64,000 bases of DNA from Bermanella sp040371755 (GTDB taxonomy: Bacteria; Pseudomonadota; Gammaproteobacteria; Pseudomonadales; Oceanobacteraceae), in NCBI RefSeq assembly GCF_040371755.1, contig NZ_BAABWE010000011.1, forward strand, positions 1 through 64,000, given 5' to 3'. Of the stretch, positions 15,683 to 23,805 are shown in pieces. Each line of letters begins with the position of its first letter. Positions within the stretch are counted from its first letter, which is position 1. A model generated the notes under the pieces. It was not told where the DNA came from, made no database searches, and saw only the letters and a list, made by a program, of their open reading frames with translations. The translations under genes and the position numbers were made by a program.

Positions 15683-15940
15683 TCACTCTGAATCTAGATC
15701 AGAATTCATAATTGCAGTACATTTTGAACCAACCCCTTGGCAAGGACCGTCGACTACATATGTGGCTTTCTTATTACAGCCTTTTACGCCAAAAACCCTA
15801 TCTCCAAGTTGAGTAACGTTTAACTTATATTGACTACAATCCAAATCAAATGTAGCTCGATTTGTTACAGAGTCTTTCATAAGGGCGGTACAACCACTAA
15901 GGGTGATCCCTAGGCCAACAATAAATAATAGCTTTTTCAT
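15683..15940 (-). CDS. Small lipoprotein of unknown function
   Basis: This 85-residue protein has a clear lipoprotein signal (MKKLLFIVGLGITLSGC, lipobox LSGC, Cys17). The short mature domain has four further Cys residues (DCSQY, KGCNK, GPCQG, SKCTA) that could form two disulfides. I do not recognise the family. It sits at the dnaJ-side edge of the fimbrial island and might be an accessory factor or an unrelated gene. An upstream run TTCATTAAACGTTACACTTCCATGG includes a weak GGA ribosome-binding site on the minus strand. Confidence 0.65.
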   Translation of the reverse strand: MKKLLFIVGLGITLSGCTALMKDSVTNRATFDLDCSQYKLNVTQLGDRVFGVKGCNKKATYVVDGPCQGVGSKCTAIMNSDLDSE

Positions 15941-16202
15941 TAAACGTTACACTTCCATGGAGGGATTAGAAGCTTTCTACTATATCAAAAGCTATCTAAT
16001 AGATAAAAAAGAAATAAAGACTATCCTAAATAAAATCTGTTCATTAACCCACTGAAAATAACACCAAGACAGTTGAAACACATCTCAGCGTATAAACGAA
16101 AGTTAGAGAAAGAATCTATTTAAATGTTGGGTAGGGGGCAATCAGAGAGCGAAGGGTTATGAATAAAGTTCTAACTACTGGGATAAGCCCGTCATGAGCG
16201 AT

Positions 16203-16290
16203 GACTAGGGGCGAAGAGCAGATTGCGAAGCCCATGAGTGTATATGCAATACATGATTGGGCTGAGCAATCTGCTCGACAATACCTAGTC
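16203..16290. repeat. Long imperfect inverted repeat downstream of dnaJ
   Basis: GACTAGG (16203-16209) pairs with CCTAGTC (16284-16290), GAGCAGATTGC (16215-16225) with GCAATCTGCTC (16265-16275), and AGCCCA (16228-16233) with TGGGCT (16258-16263). Together they make an 88-base interrupted hairpin just past the dnaJ stop. No T-run follows on the minus strand. It may be a MITE/REP-type palindromic element or an mRNA 3'-end stabiliser. The rest of 15941-16304 shows nothing I can assign. Confidence 0.7.
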
Positions 16291-16304
16291 GAGCACAGTA
16301 GGGA

Positions 16305-17420
16305 TTACTCAAAGAAGGTTTTCACATTATCAAACCAGCTCTTCTTCTTTGGGCTGTGTTTGTCACCACCCTTCAAACTTGCTTGAAACTCTTTGAGTAT
16401 TTTTTTCTGGTGCTCGGTTAGCTTAACCGGCGTTTCCACCATTACACGGCATAGCAAATCACCTTGGGCACCTCCACGAACCGGCACCACGCCTTTACCA
16501 CGTAGGCGAAAGAGTTTACCGCTTTGGGTTTCAGCTGGAATTTTTAAATTCACACGCCCATCCAATGTTGGTACTTCAATTTCACCGCCCAATGCCGCAT
16601 CAGCAATACTGATTGGTACATCACAATATAAATTACGACCGTCACGCTCAAAAATAGAATGAGGCTTTATATGTGTCTCTACATATAAATCACCAGCTGG
16701 ACCACCATGAGGACCAGCTTCACCTTCTCCGCTTAAACGAATACGATCGCCGTTATCTACACCGGCAGGTACTTTCACATTAAGGGTTTTGGTTTCTTCT
16801 TTAACACCTTGACCATGGCAAGAGCCACATGGGTCTTTAATAATAGTGCCTTGTCCGCGACATGTAGGACACGCTTGCTGCACAGAGAAAAAGCCCTGTT
16901 GCATACGTACTTGGCCCTGTCCATGACAGGTATTACAAGTAACAGGTGTGGAGCCATCTTTGGCACCGGAACCATCACACGTACCGCAATTAACTAAGGT
17001 AGGTACACGAATTTTAACTTCCGCGCCTTTTACCGCTTGCTCTAGGGTGAGGTCCAAATTGTATTTCAGGTCGCTGCCACGTTGCGGGCCGCTGCGCCCT
17101 CCTCGGCCACCACCACCAAAGATGTCGCCGAATACATCACCAAAGATGTCGCTGAAGTTTCCGTTACCACCACCAAAACCACCACCGGCTTGGCCGTCTA
17201 CGCCTGCGTGACCATATTGATCATATGCAGCACGCTTTTCTTGATCGCTTAGAATCTCATAAGCTTCTGTGGCTTCTTTAAATTTTTCATCAGCGTCTTT
17301 ATCATCCGGGTTTCTATCCGGGTGATACTTCATGGCCAACTTACGGTACGCACGCTTCACTTCTTTTGCGTCTGCGCCTTTGTCGACACCCAGTATTTCG
17401 TAAAAATCACGTTTTGACAT
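16305..17420 (-). CDS. dnaJ: Chaperone protein DnaJ
   Basis: Hsp40 co-chaperone (371 residues) that stimulates DnaK ATPase and delivers substrates. The J domain is residues 1-70 with the HPD motif (KYHPDRNPDD). A Gly/Phe-rich linker (about 75-115) follows, then four C-x-x-C-x-G-x-G zinc motifs (CGTCDGSG, CNTCHGQG, CPTCRGQG, CGSCHGQG) and the C-terminal substrate-binding domains. It is a class I DnaJ of normal length. It follows dnaK in the same direction, separated by 86 bases that contain a strong hairpin. Confidence 0.97.
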   Translation of the reverse strand: MSKRDFYEILGVDKGADAKEVKRAYRKLAMKYHPDRNPDDKDADEKFKEATEAYEILSDQEKRAAYDQYGHAGVDGQAGGGFGGGNGNFSDIFGDVFGDIFGGGGRGGRSGPQRGSDLKYNLDLTLEQAVKGAEVKIRVPTLVNCGTCDGSGAKDGSTPVTCNTCHGQGQVRMQQGFFSVQQACPTCRGQGTIIKDPCGSCHGQGVKEETKTLNVKVPAGVDNGDRIRLSGEGEAGPHGGPAGDLYVETHIKPHSIFERDGRNLYCDVPISIADAALGGEIEVPTLDGRVNLKIPAETQSGKLFRLRGKGVVPVRGGAQGDLLCRVMVETPVKLTEHQKKILKEFQASLKGGDKHSPKKKSWFDNVKTFFE

Positions 17421-17433
17421 AATTCATCCGTAA

Positions 17434-17497
17434 GATGTGAGACGCAAGACGGGAGAAGGAGCTGCGTCACCACATCTCACTTCTCCCGTTTCACATC
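17434..17497 (-). other. dnaK-dnaJ intercistronic hairpin
   Basis: GATGTGA...ACGGGAGAAG (17434-17440, 17449-17458) pairs with CTTCTCCCGT-T-TCACATC (17480-17489, 17491-17497), giving a long stem between the two genes. There is no T-run, so partial attenuation or mRNA processing/stabilisation that sets the DnaK:DnaJ ratio is more likely than full termination. Confidence 0.7.
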
Positions 17498-17506
17498 TAA
17501 CGTTGG

Positions 17507-19426
17507 TTATTTGTTGTCTTTTACTTCTTCAAATTCAGCATCAACAACATCGTCATCTTTACCAGCTTCTTGTTGCTCACCGGCTTCACCAGCTTGCTGA
17601 GCTGCAGCTTGTTCTGCATACATCTTTTGAGCTAGACCAGAAGACGCTTCTGTAAGTTTTGTAGTAGCCGCTTCGATGGCGTCTTTGTCGTCACCTTTTA
17701 ATGCTTCTTCTACATCAGCAATTGCCGCTTCGATAGCCGCTTTTTCTTCTTCAGTGGCTTTATCGCCTGCTTCTTCTAAGGTTTTCTTAGTTGCGTGAAC
17801 CATGCCATCAGCTGTGTTACGCACTTGGATCATTTCTTCGAACTTTTTATCCGCTTCAGCGTTTGCTTCTGCGTCTTGTACCATTTGTTCGATTTCATCA
17901 TCGCTCAAACCAGAAGAGGCTTTAATCACAATAGATTGCTCTTTACCAGTAGCTTTGTCTTTTGCGTTTACATTCAAGATACCGTTTGCATCGATGTCGA
18001 ATGTTACTTCAATTTGTGGCATGCCACGTGGCGCAGCAGGAATGTCCGATAAGTCGAAACGACCTAGAGATTTGTTTTGCGCCGCTTGTTTACGCTCACC
18101 TTGAACCACGTGAATGGTTACCGCAGATTGGTTGTCATCCGCTGTTGAGAACACTTGAGATTTCTTAGTAGGAATCGTTGTGTTTTTCTCAATCAGTGCG
18201 GTAGCAACACCACCCATGGTTTCGATACCCAGTGTTAGAGGCGTTACGTCTAAAAGAAGTACGTCTTTAACATCACCAGAAAGTACCGCACCTTGAAGAG
18301 CTGCACCCATGGCAACCGCTTCGTCTGGGTTTACATCTTTACGTGGCTCTTTACCGAAGAAATCAGTCACAGATTTTTGTACTAGTGGCATACGAGTTTG
18401 GCCACCAACCAAAATCACTTCGTCGATTTCTGAAGCGCTTAGGCCTGAGTCTTTAAGTGCTAACTCACAAGGCTTAAGTGAATTTTTAACAAGATCTTCA
18501 ACCAAAGACTCAAGTTTGGCACGAGTTACTTTCACATTTAAGTGTTTAGGGCCTGTGGCATCTGCTGTGATGTAAGGTAGGTTTACATCAGTTTGAGAGG
18601 CAGAAGACAATTCAACTTTTGCTTTTTCAGCAGCTTCTTTTAGACGCTGCATAGCAAGAGGGTCACCTGTTAGATCCATACCTGAATCTTTTTTGAATTC
18701 AGCGGCTAAAAATTCGATTAAACGCATATCGAAATCTTCACCACCTAAGAAGGTATCACCGTTTGTGGCCAATACTTCAAATTGTTTTTCACCGTCAACG
18801 TCAGCCACTTCGATGATTGAGATATCAAATGTACCACCACCAAGGTCGTATACAGCGATGGTACGATCACCACCAGTTTTATCCATGCCGTAAGCAAGGG
18901 CTGCAGCAGTTGGTTCGTTGATGATGCGCTTAACATCAAGACCCGCAATTTTACCTGCATCTTTTGTTGCTTGACGTTGTGCATCGTTAAAGTATGCAGG
19001 AACCGTAATAACCGCTTCTGTTACTGACTCGCCAAGATAATCTTCAGCGGTCTTTTTCATTTTCTTAAGTACTTCGGCAGAAATTTGTGGTGGCGCGTAT
19101 TTCTCGCCTTTCACTTCCACCCAAGCATCGCCATTGTCGGCTTTAGTAATGGTATATGGCACCATTTTAATGTCTTTTTGTACAACATCGTCTTCGAAAC
19201 GACGACCGATAAGACGCTTAATAGCAAAAAGCGTATTAGTTGGGTTAGTCACCGCCTGACGTTTTGCAGGCTGACCTACTAAAATTTCACCATCTTCAGC
19301 GTAAGCGATGATAGATGGGGTAGTACGATCACCCTCTGCGTTTTCAATTACGCGAGTCTTTTCGCCATCCAGTACAGACAAACAAGAGTTTGTTGTGCCT
19401 AAATCGATACCAATGATTTTACCCAT
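17507..19426 (-). CDS. dnaK: Molecular chaperone DnaK (Hsp70)
   Basis: 639 residues, full length. The nucleotide-binding domain opens with GIDLGTTNSC (residues 5-14), has the phosphate-2 loop YDLGGGTFDISI (about 194-205) and VILVGGQTRMPLV (about 338-350). The substrate-binding domain contains DVTPLTLGIET, and the C-terminus ends with an acidic Ala/Gly/Gln-rich tail and an E-F-E-E-V-K-D motif near the end. It refolds proteins with DnaJ and GrpE. It lies 160 bases downstream of grpE, where a second, weaker sigma-32-like promoter is visible. Confidence 0.98.
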   Translation of the reverse strand: MGKIIGIDLGTTNSCLSVLDGEKTRVIENAEGDRTTPSIIAYAEDGEILVGQPAKRQAVTNPTNTLFAIKRLIGRRFEDDVVQKDIKMVPYTITKADNGDAWVEVKGEKYAPPQISAEVLKKMKKTAEDYLGESVTEAVITVPAYFNDAQRQATKDAGKIAGLDVKRIINEPTAAALAYGMDKTGGDRTIAVYDLGGGTFDISIIEVADVDGEKQFEVLATNGDTFLGGEDFDMRLIEFLAAEFKKDSGMDLTGDPLAMQRLKEAAEKAKVELSSASQTDVNLPYITADATGPKHLNVKVTRAKLESLVEDLVKNSLKPCELALKDSGLSASEIDEVILVGGQTRMPLVQKSVTDFFGKEPRKDVNPDEAVAMGAALQGAVLSGDVKDVLLLDVTPLTLGIETMGGVATALIEKNTTIPTKKSQVFSTADDNQSAVTIHVVQGERKQAAQNKSLGRFDLSDIPAAPRGMPQIEVTFDIDANGILNVNAKDKATGKEQSIVIKASSGLSDDEIEQMVQDAEANAEADKKFEEMIQVRNTADGMVHATKKTLEEAGDKATEEEKAAIEAAIADVEEALKGDDKDAIEAATTKLTEASSGLAQKMYAEQAAAQQAGEAGEQQEAGKDDDVVDAEFEEVKDNK

Positions 19427-19503
19427 AATGTTTTCTCCAATCTCAATTCGTAAGAGCGCTGGCTCTTGTTTGCTCAGTGAGCGTTAATCGTTTGCTTAAC
19501 CCT

Positions 19504-19532
19504 AATGTGGGTATGGCTATTTCTATTTCAAG
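19504..19532 (-). promoter_or_regulatory. Possible sigma-32 promoter of dnaK
   Basis: On the minus strand CTTGAA (19527-19532) is followed after 15 bases by CCCACATT (19504-19511), a fair match to CTTGAAA-N13-15-CCCCATnT. It would allow dnaK-dnaJ expression independent of grpE. Confidence 0.5.
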
Positions 19533-19586
19533 GGCGACTCATGAAATTTTATTAATTCAGCCCTGTTAACTACATCAATTTACTGC

Positions 19587-20153
19587 CTATGCTTGCTCAT
19601 CTACTTTAGCAGCGGGCTTTGACACAACGACCATTGCTGGACGTAACAAACGGCCATGATTGGTATAGCCTTTTTGAACCACATTTAATACCGTATTTGG
19701 CTCGGCATCTGGGGCTTCAACCATGGAAATAGCTTGGTGTAGCTCAGGGTCAAACGGATGACCTTCTGGGTTTACTTGCTCAACTTTGAACTTAGTCAGA
19801 GTATCTATGAGGCTCTTTTGCGTCATTTCAATCCCTTCTAAAAACGGCTTAACCACTTCATCATCAGGGCTCATTGCCATAGCACGCTCTAGGTTATCCG
19901 CTACATTTAGCAATTCGCGGGCAAACTTTTCAGTACCAAACTTATGGGCTTTTTCCACGTCGACTTCTGCGCGGCGACGGACATTTTGAGTATCCGCATG
20001 GGCACGAAGTACCTCTTCTTTTAATTTGGCCACTTCTTCTTGAAGCGCTGCTAGCTGATCATCGCTTTGTGTATCTGCCTGTTCAGCTTGCTCTACTTGG
20101 GCTTCAACTTCTTCGGATTCCACTTCGGGAGTGATGTTTTCCTGATCTGACAT
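19587..20153 (-). CDS. grpE: Nucleotide exchange factor GrpE
   Basis: The start is at the ATG complement of 20151-20153 (188 residues, MSDQENIT...), preceded by GGAGAG; a longer frame to 20177 would run through the ribosome-binding site. An acidic N-terminal stretch rich in E/Q is followed by the long dimerisation helix (LQEEVAKLKEEVLRAHADTQ) and the C-terminal beta domain with the signature HPFDPELHQAIS and VQKGYTNHGRLLRPAMVVVS. GrpE releases ADP from DnaK. It is the first gene of the heat-shock cluster. Confidence 0.96.
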   Translation of the reverse strand: MSDQENITPEVESEEVEAQVEQAEQADTQSDDQLAALQEEVAKLKEEVLRAHADTQNVRRRAEVDVEKAHKFGTEKFARELLNVADNLERAMAMSPDDEVVKPFLEGIEMTQKSLIDTLTKFKVEQVNPEGHPFDPELHQAISMVEAPDAEPNTVLNVVQKGYTNHGRLLRPAMVVVSKPAAKVDEQA

Positions 20154-20196
20154 TCGTCTCTCCAGCACAAAGATCATTATTAATAACGTTTGCCCT

Positions 20197-20225
20197 TATA
20201 TGGGGATGGAAAAAACAGTTTCAAG
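20197..20225 (-). promoter_or_regulatory. Sigma-32 heat-shock promoter of grpE
   Basis: The minus strand has CTTGAA (20220-20225), a 14-base spacer, then CCCCATATA (20197-20205). This is almost the textbook RpoH consensus, about 45 bases upstream of the grpE start. Confidence 0.85.
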
Positions 20226-20290
20226 AACTTTACAAACACAAATTTACTGTATAAATTAACAGGTGTACAAAATAACAGGGGTTTAGCAAC

Positions 20291-21964
20291 ATGTTGGCGC
20301 ACATATCAATTAAGGATTTCACCATTGTCGACAGCCTAGAACTGGACTTAAGCTCTGGCTTTAGCGCCGTCACCGGTGAAACAGGTGCGGGGAAATCCAT
20401 CATGCTGGATGCTCTAAGTCTCGCCACTGGTGGTAAAGCAGAAGCCAGCCATGTACGCCCTGGCGCAAATAAGGCTGAAATTTATGCCTGCTTTGAGCTA
20501 CACAATAAACCCAAACTACAAGCTTGGCTTGACGACAATGACATGACAGGAGATCAAGACCAGCTGATTCTATCGCGCATCATTACAGGTGAAGGCCGTA
20601 GCCGTGGCTACATCAATGGCCGCCCAGCACCCTTACAACAACTGAAAGAAGTGGGCAATCAGCTACTCGACATCCATGGCCAACATGCCCATCAGGTGTT
20701 GCTACACAAAGACTCCCCTCGAAACCTACTTGATGATTACGGTAAATATTCCGATCTATTAGACACAGTTAAAACTAGCTTTGAAAAATGGCAAGACCTT
20801 AAAAAACGTGTGAACTGCCTACAAAATCAAAGCGATGACGCCCTTGCACGTATTCAATTACTGGAATACCAAGTTCAAGAGCTAGATGCATTAGACTTAC
20901 AAACTGATGAAGTAGAAGCTTTAGAACTTGATCAAAAACGCCTTGCGAATGCTGAAACTCACCTACTAAGTGCCCAACAAGCATTGTTCCTATGCAAAAA
21001 TGATGATGATCAAGGAGACGCACACCAAGCTATTCAGCAATCCCTTCAAAAGCTTGATCCTTTCATCGACAGCAGCCCTTCACTGGCAAGCGCCCATGAG
21101 TTGCTAAATCAAGCTTACCTTGTAATGAGTGAAGCTTCCGATGAACTGGGCCGCTACATCGATAACTTTGAAGTAGACCCACTTCAACTACAAAATGTCG
21201 AAGAGCGTCTGAACGCCATTTACGAACTTGCCAGAAAACACAAAGTACGCCCTGAAGAATTGACCCTATTACATGAACAACTAGCTGACGAATTAAAGCA
21301 ACTAAAAGGGCAAGACCAATCCTTAGATGAACTAATCATCGCCTTGGAGCAAGCCGAGCAAGATTATAGTGGCCATAGCCAAGCACTGAGCAGTGCGCGC
21401 AATAAAGCCGCCGAAAAACTACGCTCTGCATTATTAAAACAGTTGAAACAACTGGCCTTAGATAAAGCTCAAGTTAAATTTGAAATACATAGCCAGCCCA
21501 TACATAAAGCCACAAAACACGGCATGGACACCATTCAACTGTTAGTCAGTTTTAATCCTGGGCAGGCGCTGCAACCCTTACAAAAAGTAGCTTCAGGAGG
21601 TGAGTTGTCGCGCATTAGCTTAGCTTTACAAATCCTGATTCAAAAAGGCCCTGCCACATTAATTTTTGATGAAATTGATGTAGGAGTAGGCGGAGCCACT
21701 GCCGAGAGAATGGGTCGATTACTAAAACAATTAGGGGAGCATAAGCAAGTCATTAGCGTCACTCACCAACCACAAGTTGCCTCACTTGCTCATCAGCATC
21801 TATTGGTAAACAAATTGAGCGGCAAACAGCAAACTCGCACTCAAATTAGAACCCTGAGCCCTGAGCAAAGACAACAAGAACTTGCGCGCATGCTAGGCGG
21901 ACTAGAAATAACCGATTTAACCCTTGCCCATGCCAAAGATATGCTAATGGCCGCGCAAGCTTAA
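20291..21964 (+). CDS. recN: DNA repair protein RecN
   Basis: 557 residues, an SMC-like ATPase acting in recombinational double-strand-break repair. Walker A GETGAGKS is at residues 29-36. Two coiled-coil arms flank the centre. The ABC signature ASGGELSRISLAL and Walker B LIFDEIDVGVGGATAE are followed by the H-loop VTHQPQVASLAHQHL. It is divergent from grpE and has a normal length. I see no obvious LexA box in the roughly 110-base gap, although SOS control is usual for this gene. Confidence 0.97.
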   Translation: MLAHISIKDFTIVDSLELDLSSGFSAVTGETGAGKSIMLDALSLATGGKAEASHVRPGANKAEIYACFELHNKPKLQAWLDDNDMTGDQDQLILSRIITGEGRSRGYINGRPAPLQQLKEVGNQLLDIHGQHAHQVLLHKDSPRNLLDDYGKYSDLLDTVKTSFEKWQDLKKRVNCLQNQSDDALARIQLLEYQVQELDALDLQTDEVEALELDQKRLANAETHLLSAQQALFLCKNDDDQGDAHQAIQQSLQKLDPFIDSSPSLASAHELLNQAYLVMSEASDELGRYIDNFEVDPLQLQNVEERLNAIYELARKHKVRPEELTLLHEQLADELKQLKGQDQSLDELIIALEQAEQDYSGHSQALSSARNKAAEKLRSALLKQLKQLALDKAQVKFEIHSQPIHKATKHGMDTIQLLVSFNPGQALQPLQKVASGGELSRISLALQILIQKGPATLIFDEIDVGVGGATAERMGRLLKQLGEHKQVISVTHQPQVASLAHQHLLVNKLSGKQQTRTQIRTLSPEQRQQELARMLGGLEITDLTLAHAKDMLMAAQA

Positions 21965-22042
21965 AAGAATTTGGCAATCGCCAAACCGACTCTGTGTGGA
22001 CGGAGACCCAAGGATGGGACATGACAAGCCCAGCATCTTGTC

Positions 22043-22080
22043 TGCCTGCTTGAACTTAATGGAATGAGTCTAAGCAGGCA
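22043..22080 (+). terminator. Hairpin downstream of recN
   Basis: TGCCTGCTT (22043-22051) pairs perfectly with AAGCAGGCA (22072-22080); a weak T-rich TTATTTA follows. Probably the recN terminator. Confidence 0.5.
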
Positions 22081-22105
22081 TTATTTACAAACAGCAGCCA
22101 TAAAA

Positions 22106-22125
22106 AAACCGCACAAGTGCGGTTT
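22106..22125 (-). terminator. Rho-independent terminator of fur
   Basis: AAACCGCAC-AA-GTGCGGTTT with a T-run on the minus strand, about 20 bases after the fur stop. Confidence 0.9.
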
Positions 22126-22146
22126 AAGGTGAGCCAATTTTATAGC

Positions 22147-22554
22147 TTAGCTTTTTGGTTTAACGTAAAGCACTAAGTTATGTTCAACTAAGTCATAACC
22201 GTACTCTTCTGCAATTTGGTATTGAAGCTTTTCAATTTCTTCATTCATAAATTCAATGACCTTGCCAGTTTTAACGCAGACCATGTGATCATGATGATCC
22301 CCACGATCCAGTTCAAATACACTGTGGCCGCCATCAAAATTGTGACGCTCCACTAAGCCTGCACTTTCAAATTGAGTCAAAACACGATAAACCGTGGCTA
22401 AGCCCACTTCTTCGTCGGCTTCCATCAAGGCTTTGTAGACATCTTCAGCACTCATGTGCGGTTCGGTCGCCGCTTCAAGTATTTGCAGTATTTTGACACG
22501 AGGCAGTGTCACTTTAAGGCCGGCTTTACGTAATTCTAAATTTTCATCTGGCAT
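22147..22554 (-). CDS. fur: Ferric uptake regulator Fur
   Basis: The start is assigned to the ATG complement of 22552-22554 (135 residues, MPDENLELRKAGLKVT), matching the family N-terminus; a longer frame to 22605 is implausible. A winged helix (LPRVKILQILEAA...SAEDVYKAL...GLATVYRVLTQFESAGLVERH) precedes the metal/dimer domain with the HDHMVC motif (H-H-D-H-M-V-C) and EFMNEEIE. The protein lacks the second CxxC and His/Cys-rich tail of E. coli Fur, ending at LVLYVKPKS, as in many marine Fur proteins. It represses iron-uptake genes with Fe2+ as corepressor. Divergent from bamE. Confidence 0.95.
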   Translation of the reverse strand: MPDENLELRKAGLKVTLPRVKILQILEAATEPHMSAEDVYKALMEADEEVGLATVYRVLTQFESAGLVERHNFDGGHSVFELDRGDHHDHMVCVKTGKVIEFMNEEIEKLQYQIAEEYGYDLVEHNLVLYVKPKS

Positions 22555-22632
22555 GAGGTATACTCTTTGGTCGTTGCGAGTTACGCAACTTCGGGTATTA
22601 TGCATTCATTAATTAAGTGACGGTTATTCTAC

Positions 22633-23004
22633 ATGTTTCGATTTATTATCACAGCCACAGTTTTCATATTGTTAAGCGCTTGTTCAATGCAGGTTTATAA
22701 ACTGAATATTCAACAAGGCAACATCGTCACTCAAGACATGCTAGAGAAGCTTAAACCTGGCATGGATAAACGCCAAGTAGCTTATATCATGGGCAATCCA
22801 GTGCTTAAAGACACCTTCTCAACAACCTTTTGGGATTATAGCTACCGCACTGAACGCTACGAAGATGACGTAAAAGCTTATAGTGTTCGTATACATTTTG
22901 ATCAAGCTGAAAAGTATACTCATTATGAAGGTGAGTTACCTGAGTCAACACAACCTGAACTGCAAGATGCCGATGAAAAGCCAATTAAGCTATTCGGGGA
23001 GTAA
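22633..23004 (+). CDS. bamE: Outer-membrane assembly lipoprotein BamE (SmpA/OmlA)
   Basis: 123 residues with lipobox LLSAC (Cys17). The BamE fold is indicated by VYKLNIQQGNIVTQDMLEKL and the conserved L-K-P-G-M-x-K-x-Q-V-x-Y-I-M-G-N-P (about 41-57), followed by FWDYSYRT. It is a non-essential subunit of the BAM complex that inserts beta-barrel proteins in the outer membrane. The fur/bamE divergent pair is common in gammaproteobacteria. Confidence 0.95.
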   Translation: MFRFIITATVFILLSACSMQVYKLNIQQGNIVTQDMLEKLKPGMDKRQVAYIMGNPVLKDTFSTTFWDYSYRTERYEDDVKAYSVRIHFDQAEKYTHYEGELPESTQPELQDADEKPIKLFGE

Positions 23005-23010
23005 TACATC

Positions 23011-23050
23011 CAGCATAAAAAAAGGCCCTTAACGGGCCTTTTTTATGCTG
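23011..23050. terminator. Bidirectional terminator between bamE and rnfH
   Basis: CAGCATAAAAAAAGGCCC pairs with GGGCCTTTTTTATGCTG around a short TTAAC loop. It serves both converging genes and overlaps the last codons of rnfH. Confidence 0.9.
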
Positions 23051-23360
23051 ACTTATCAGCTTTGGCTTTAACCGCCGCTTTAGCTGCTCTGTTAGCTCTG
23101 GCAGCTTTAGGGTCAATGATTAAAGGTCGGTATATCTCAACCCTGTCGGCATCCCTTAGTACCTCTTCTTTTGGATTACGTACAGCCTTACCAAAAATCC
23201 CGATTTTTGCGTCCTCAAGCTGAATTTCTGGAAACACATCGCAAATACCTGATTGCTGCGCTGCTTGAAAGACTGTCGTGCCTTGCGTGACATCTAATGC
23301 AATTATCTGTTGTTTTTCAGGGGTAGCGTAAGCCACTTCTACTTTAATTAATTGGGACAT
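23043..23360 (-). CDS. rnfH: RnfH/RatB family ubiquitin-like protein
   Basis: The start is the ATG complement of 23358-23360 (105 residues, MSQLIKVEVAY), with GGAG upstream inside the end of ratA; the longer frame overlaps ratA out of register. The small beta-grasp protein contains the family's AQQSGICDVFPEIQLEDAKIGIFGKAV and ADRVEIYRPLIIDPKAARANRA. The exact role is unsettled. It is consistently paired with ratA, whose stop is one base before this start. Confidence 0.93.
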   Translation of the reverse strand: MSQLIKVEVAYATPEKQQIIALDVTQGTTVFQAAQQSGICDVFPEIQLEDAKIGIFGKAVRNPKEEVLRDADRVEIYRPLIIDPKAARANRAAKAAVKAKADKSA

Positions 23361-23361
23361 A

Positions 23362-23796
23362 TTATGCTCCATACACCGCATCAGCCCGCTTAACAAACGC
23401 ATCAACCATGGATTTAGACGCTTGCTTAAAAATAGGGCCTAATGTGAGTGATAAAATTTTACCCTCAACCTCAAAGTCTAATTCAAACGTTATTTTACAA
23501 GCATCTTCATTGAGGGATTTAAACGTAAATCTACCATCGAACTTCGAAAATGGACCATTGACCAATTCCATTGTCATCCAGTCGGGCTTCTGCTTTTGAT
23601 TCCGCGTAGTAAAGGTTTTTTTAATGCTGCCTTTACTCACCGTCATACCTGCAACTAATTCCTCTTCGGTTTCACTCACCAGATGAGCCGCTACACACCA
23701 AGGTAAGAATTCAGGGTAAGACTGTACATCACACACCAGTGCGAACATACGTTCGGCACTATGCGAAACAATAGCAGAGCGTTCGATACGAGACAT
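23362..23796 (-). CDS. ratA: RatA-type START/polyketide-cyclase protein
   Basis: 144 residues with the SRPBCC fold: IERSAIVSHSAERMFALVCDVQSYPEFLPWC is the characteristic N-terminal segment (cut here in description) and LTLGPIFKQASKSMVDAFVKRA the C-terminal helix. Family members include E. coli RatA, reported to bind the 50S subunit, and coenzyme Q-binding Coq10-like proteins. Which role applies here cannot be told from sequence. First gene of the ratA-rnfH pair. Confidence 0.93.
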   Translation of the reverse strand: MSRIERSAIVSHSAERMFALVCDVQSYPEFLPWCVAAHLVSETEEELVAGMTVSKGSIKKTFTTRNQKQKPDWMTMELVNGPFSKFDGRFTFKSLNEDACKITFELDFEVEGKILSLTLGPIFKQASKSMVDAFVKRADAVYGA

Positions 23797-23805
23797 ATTA
23801 CTACC

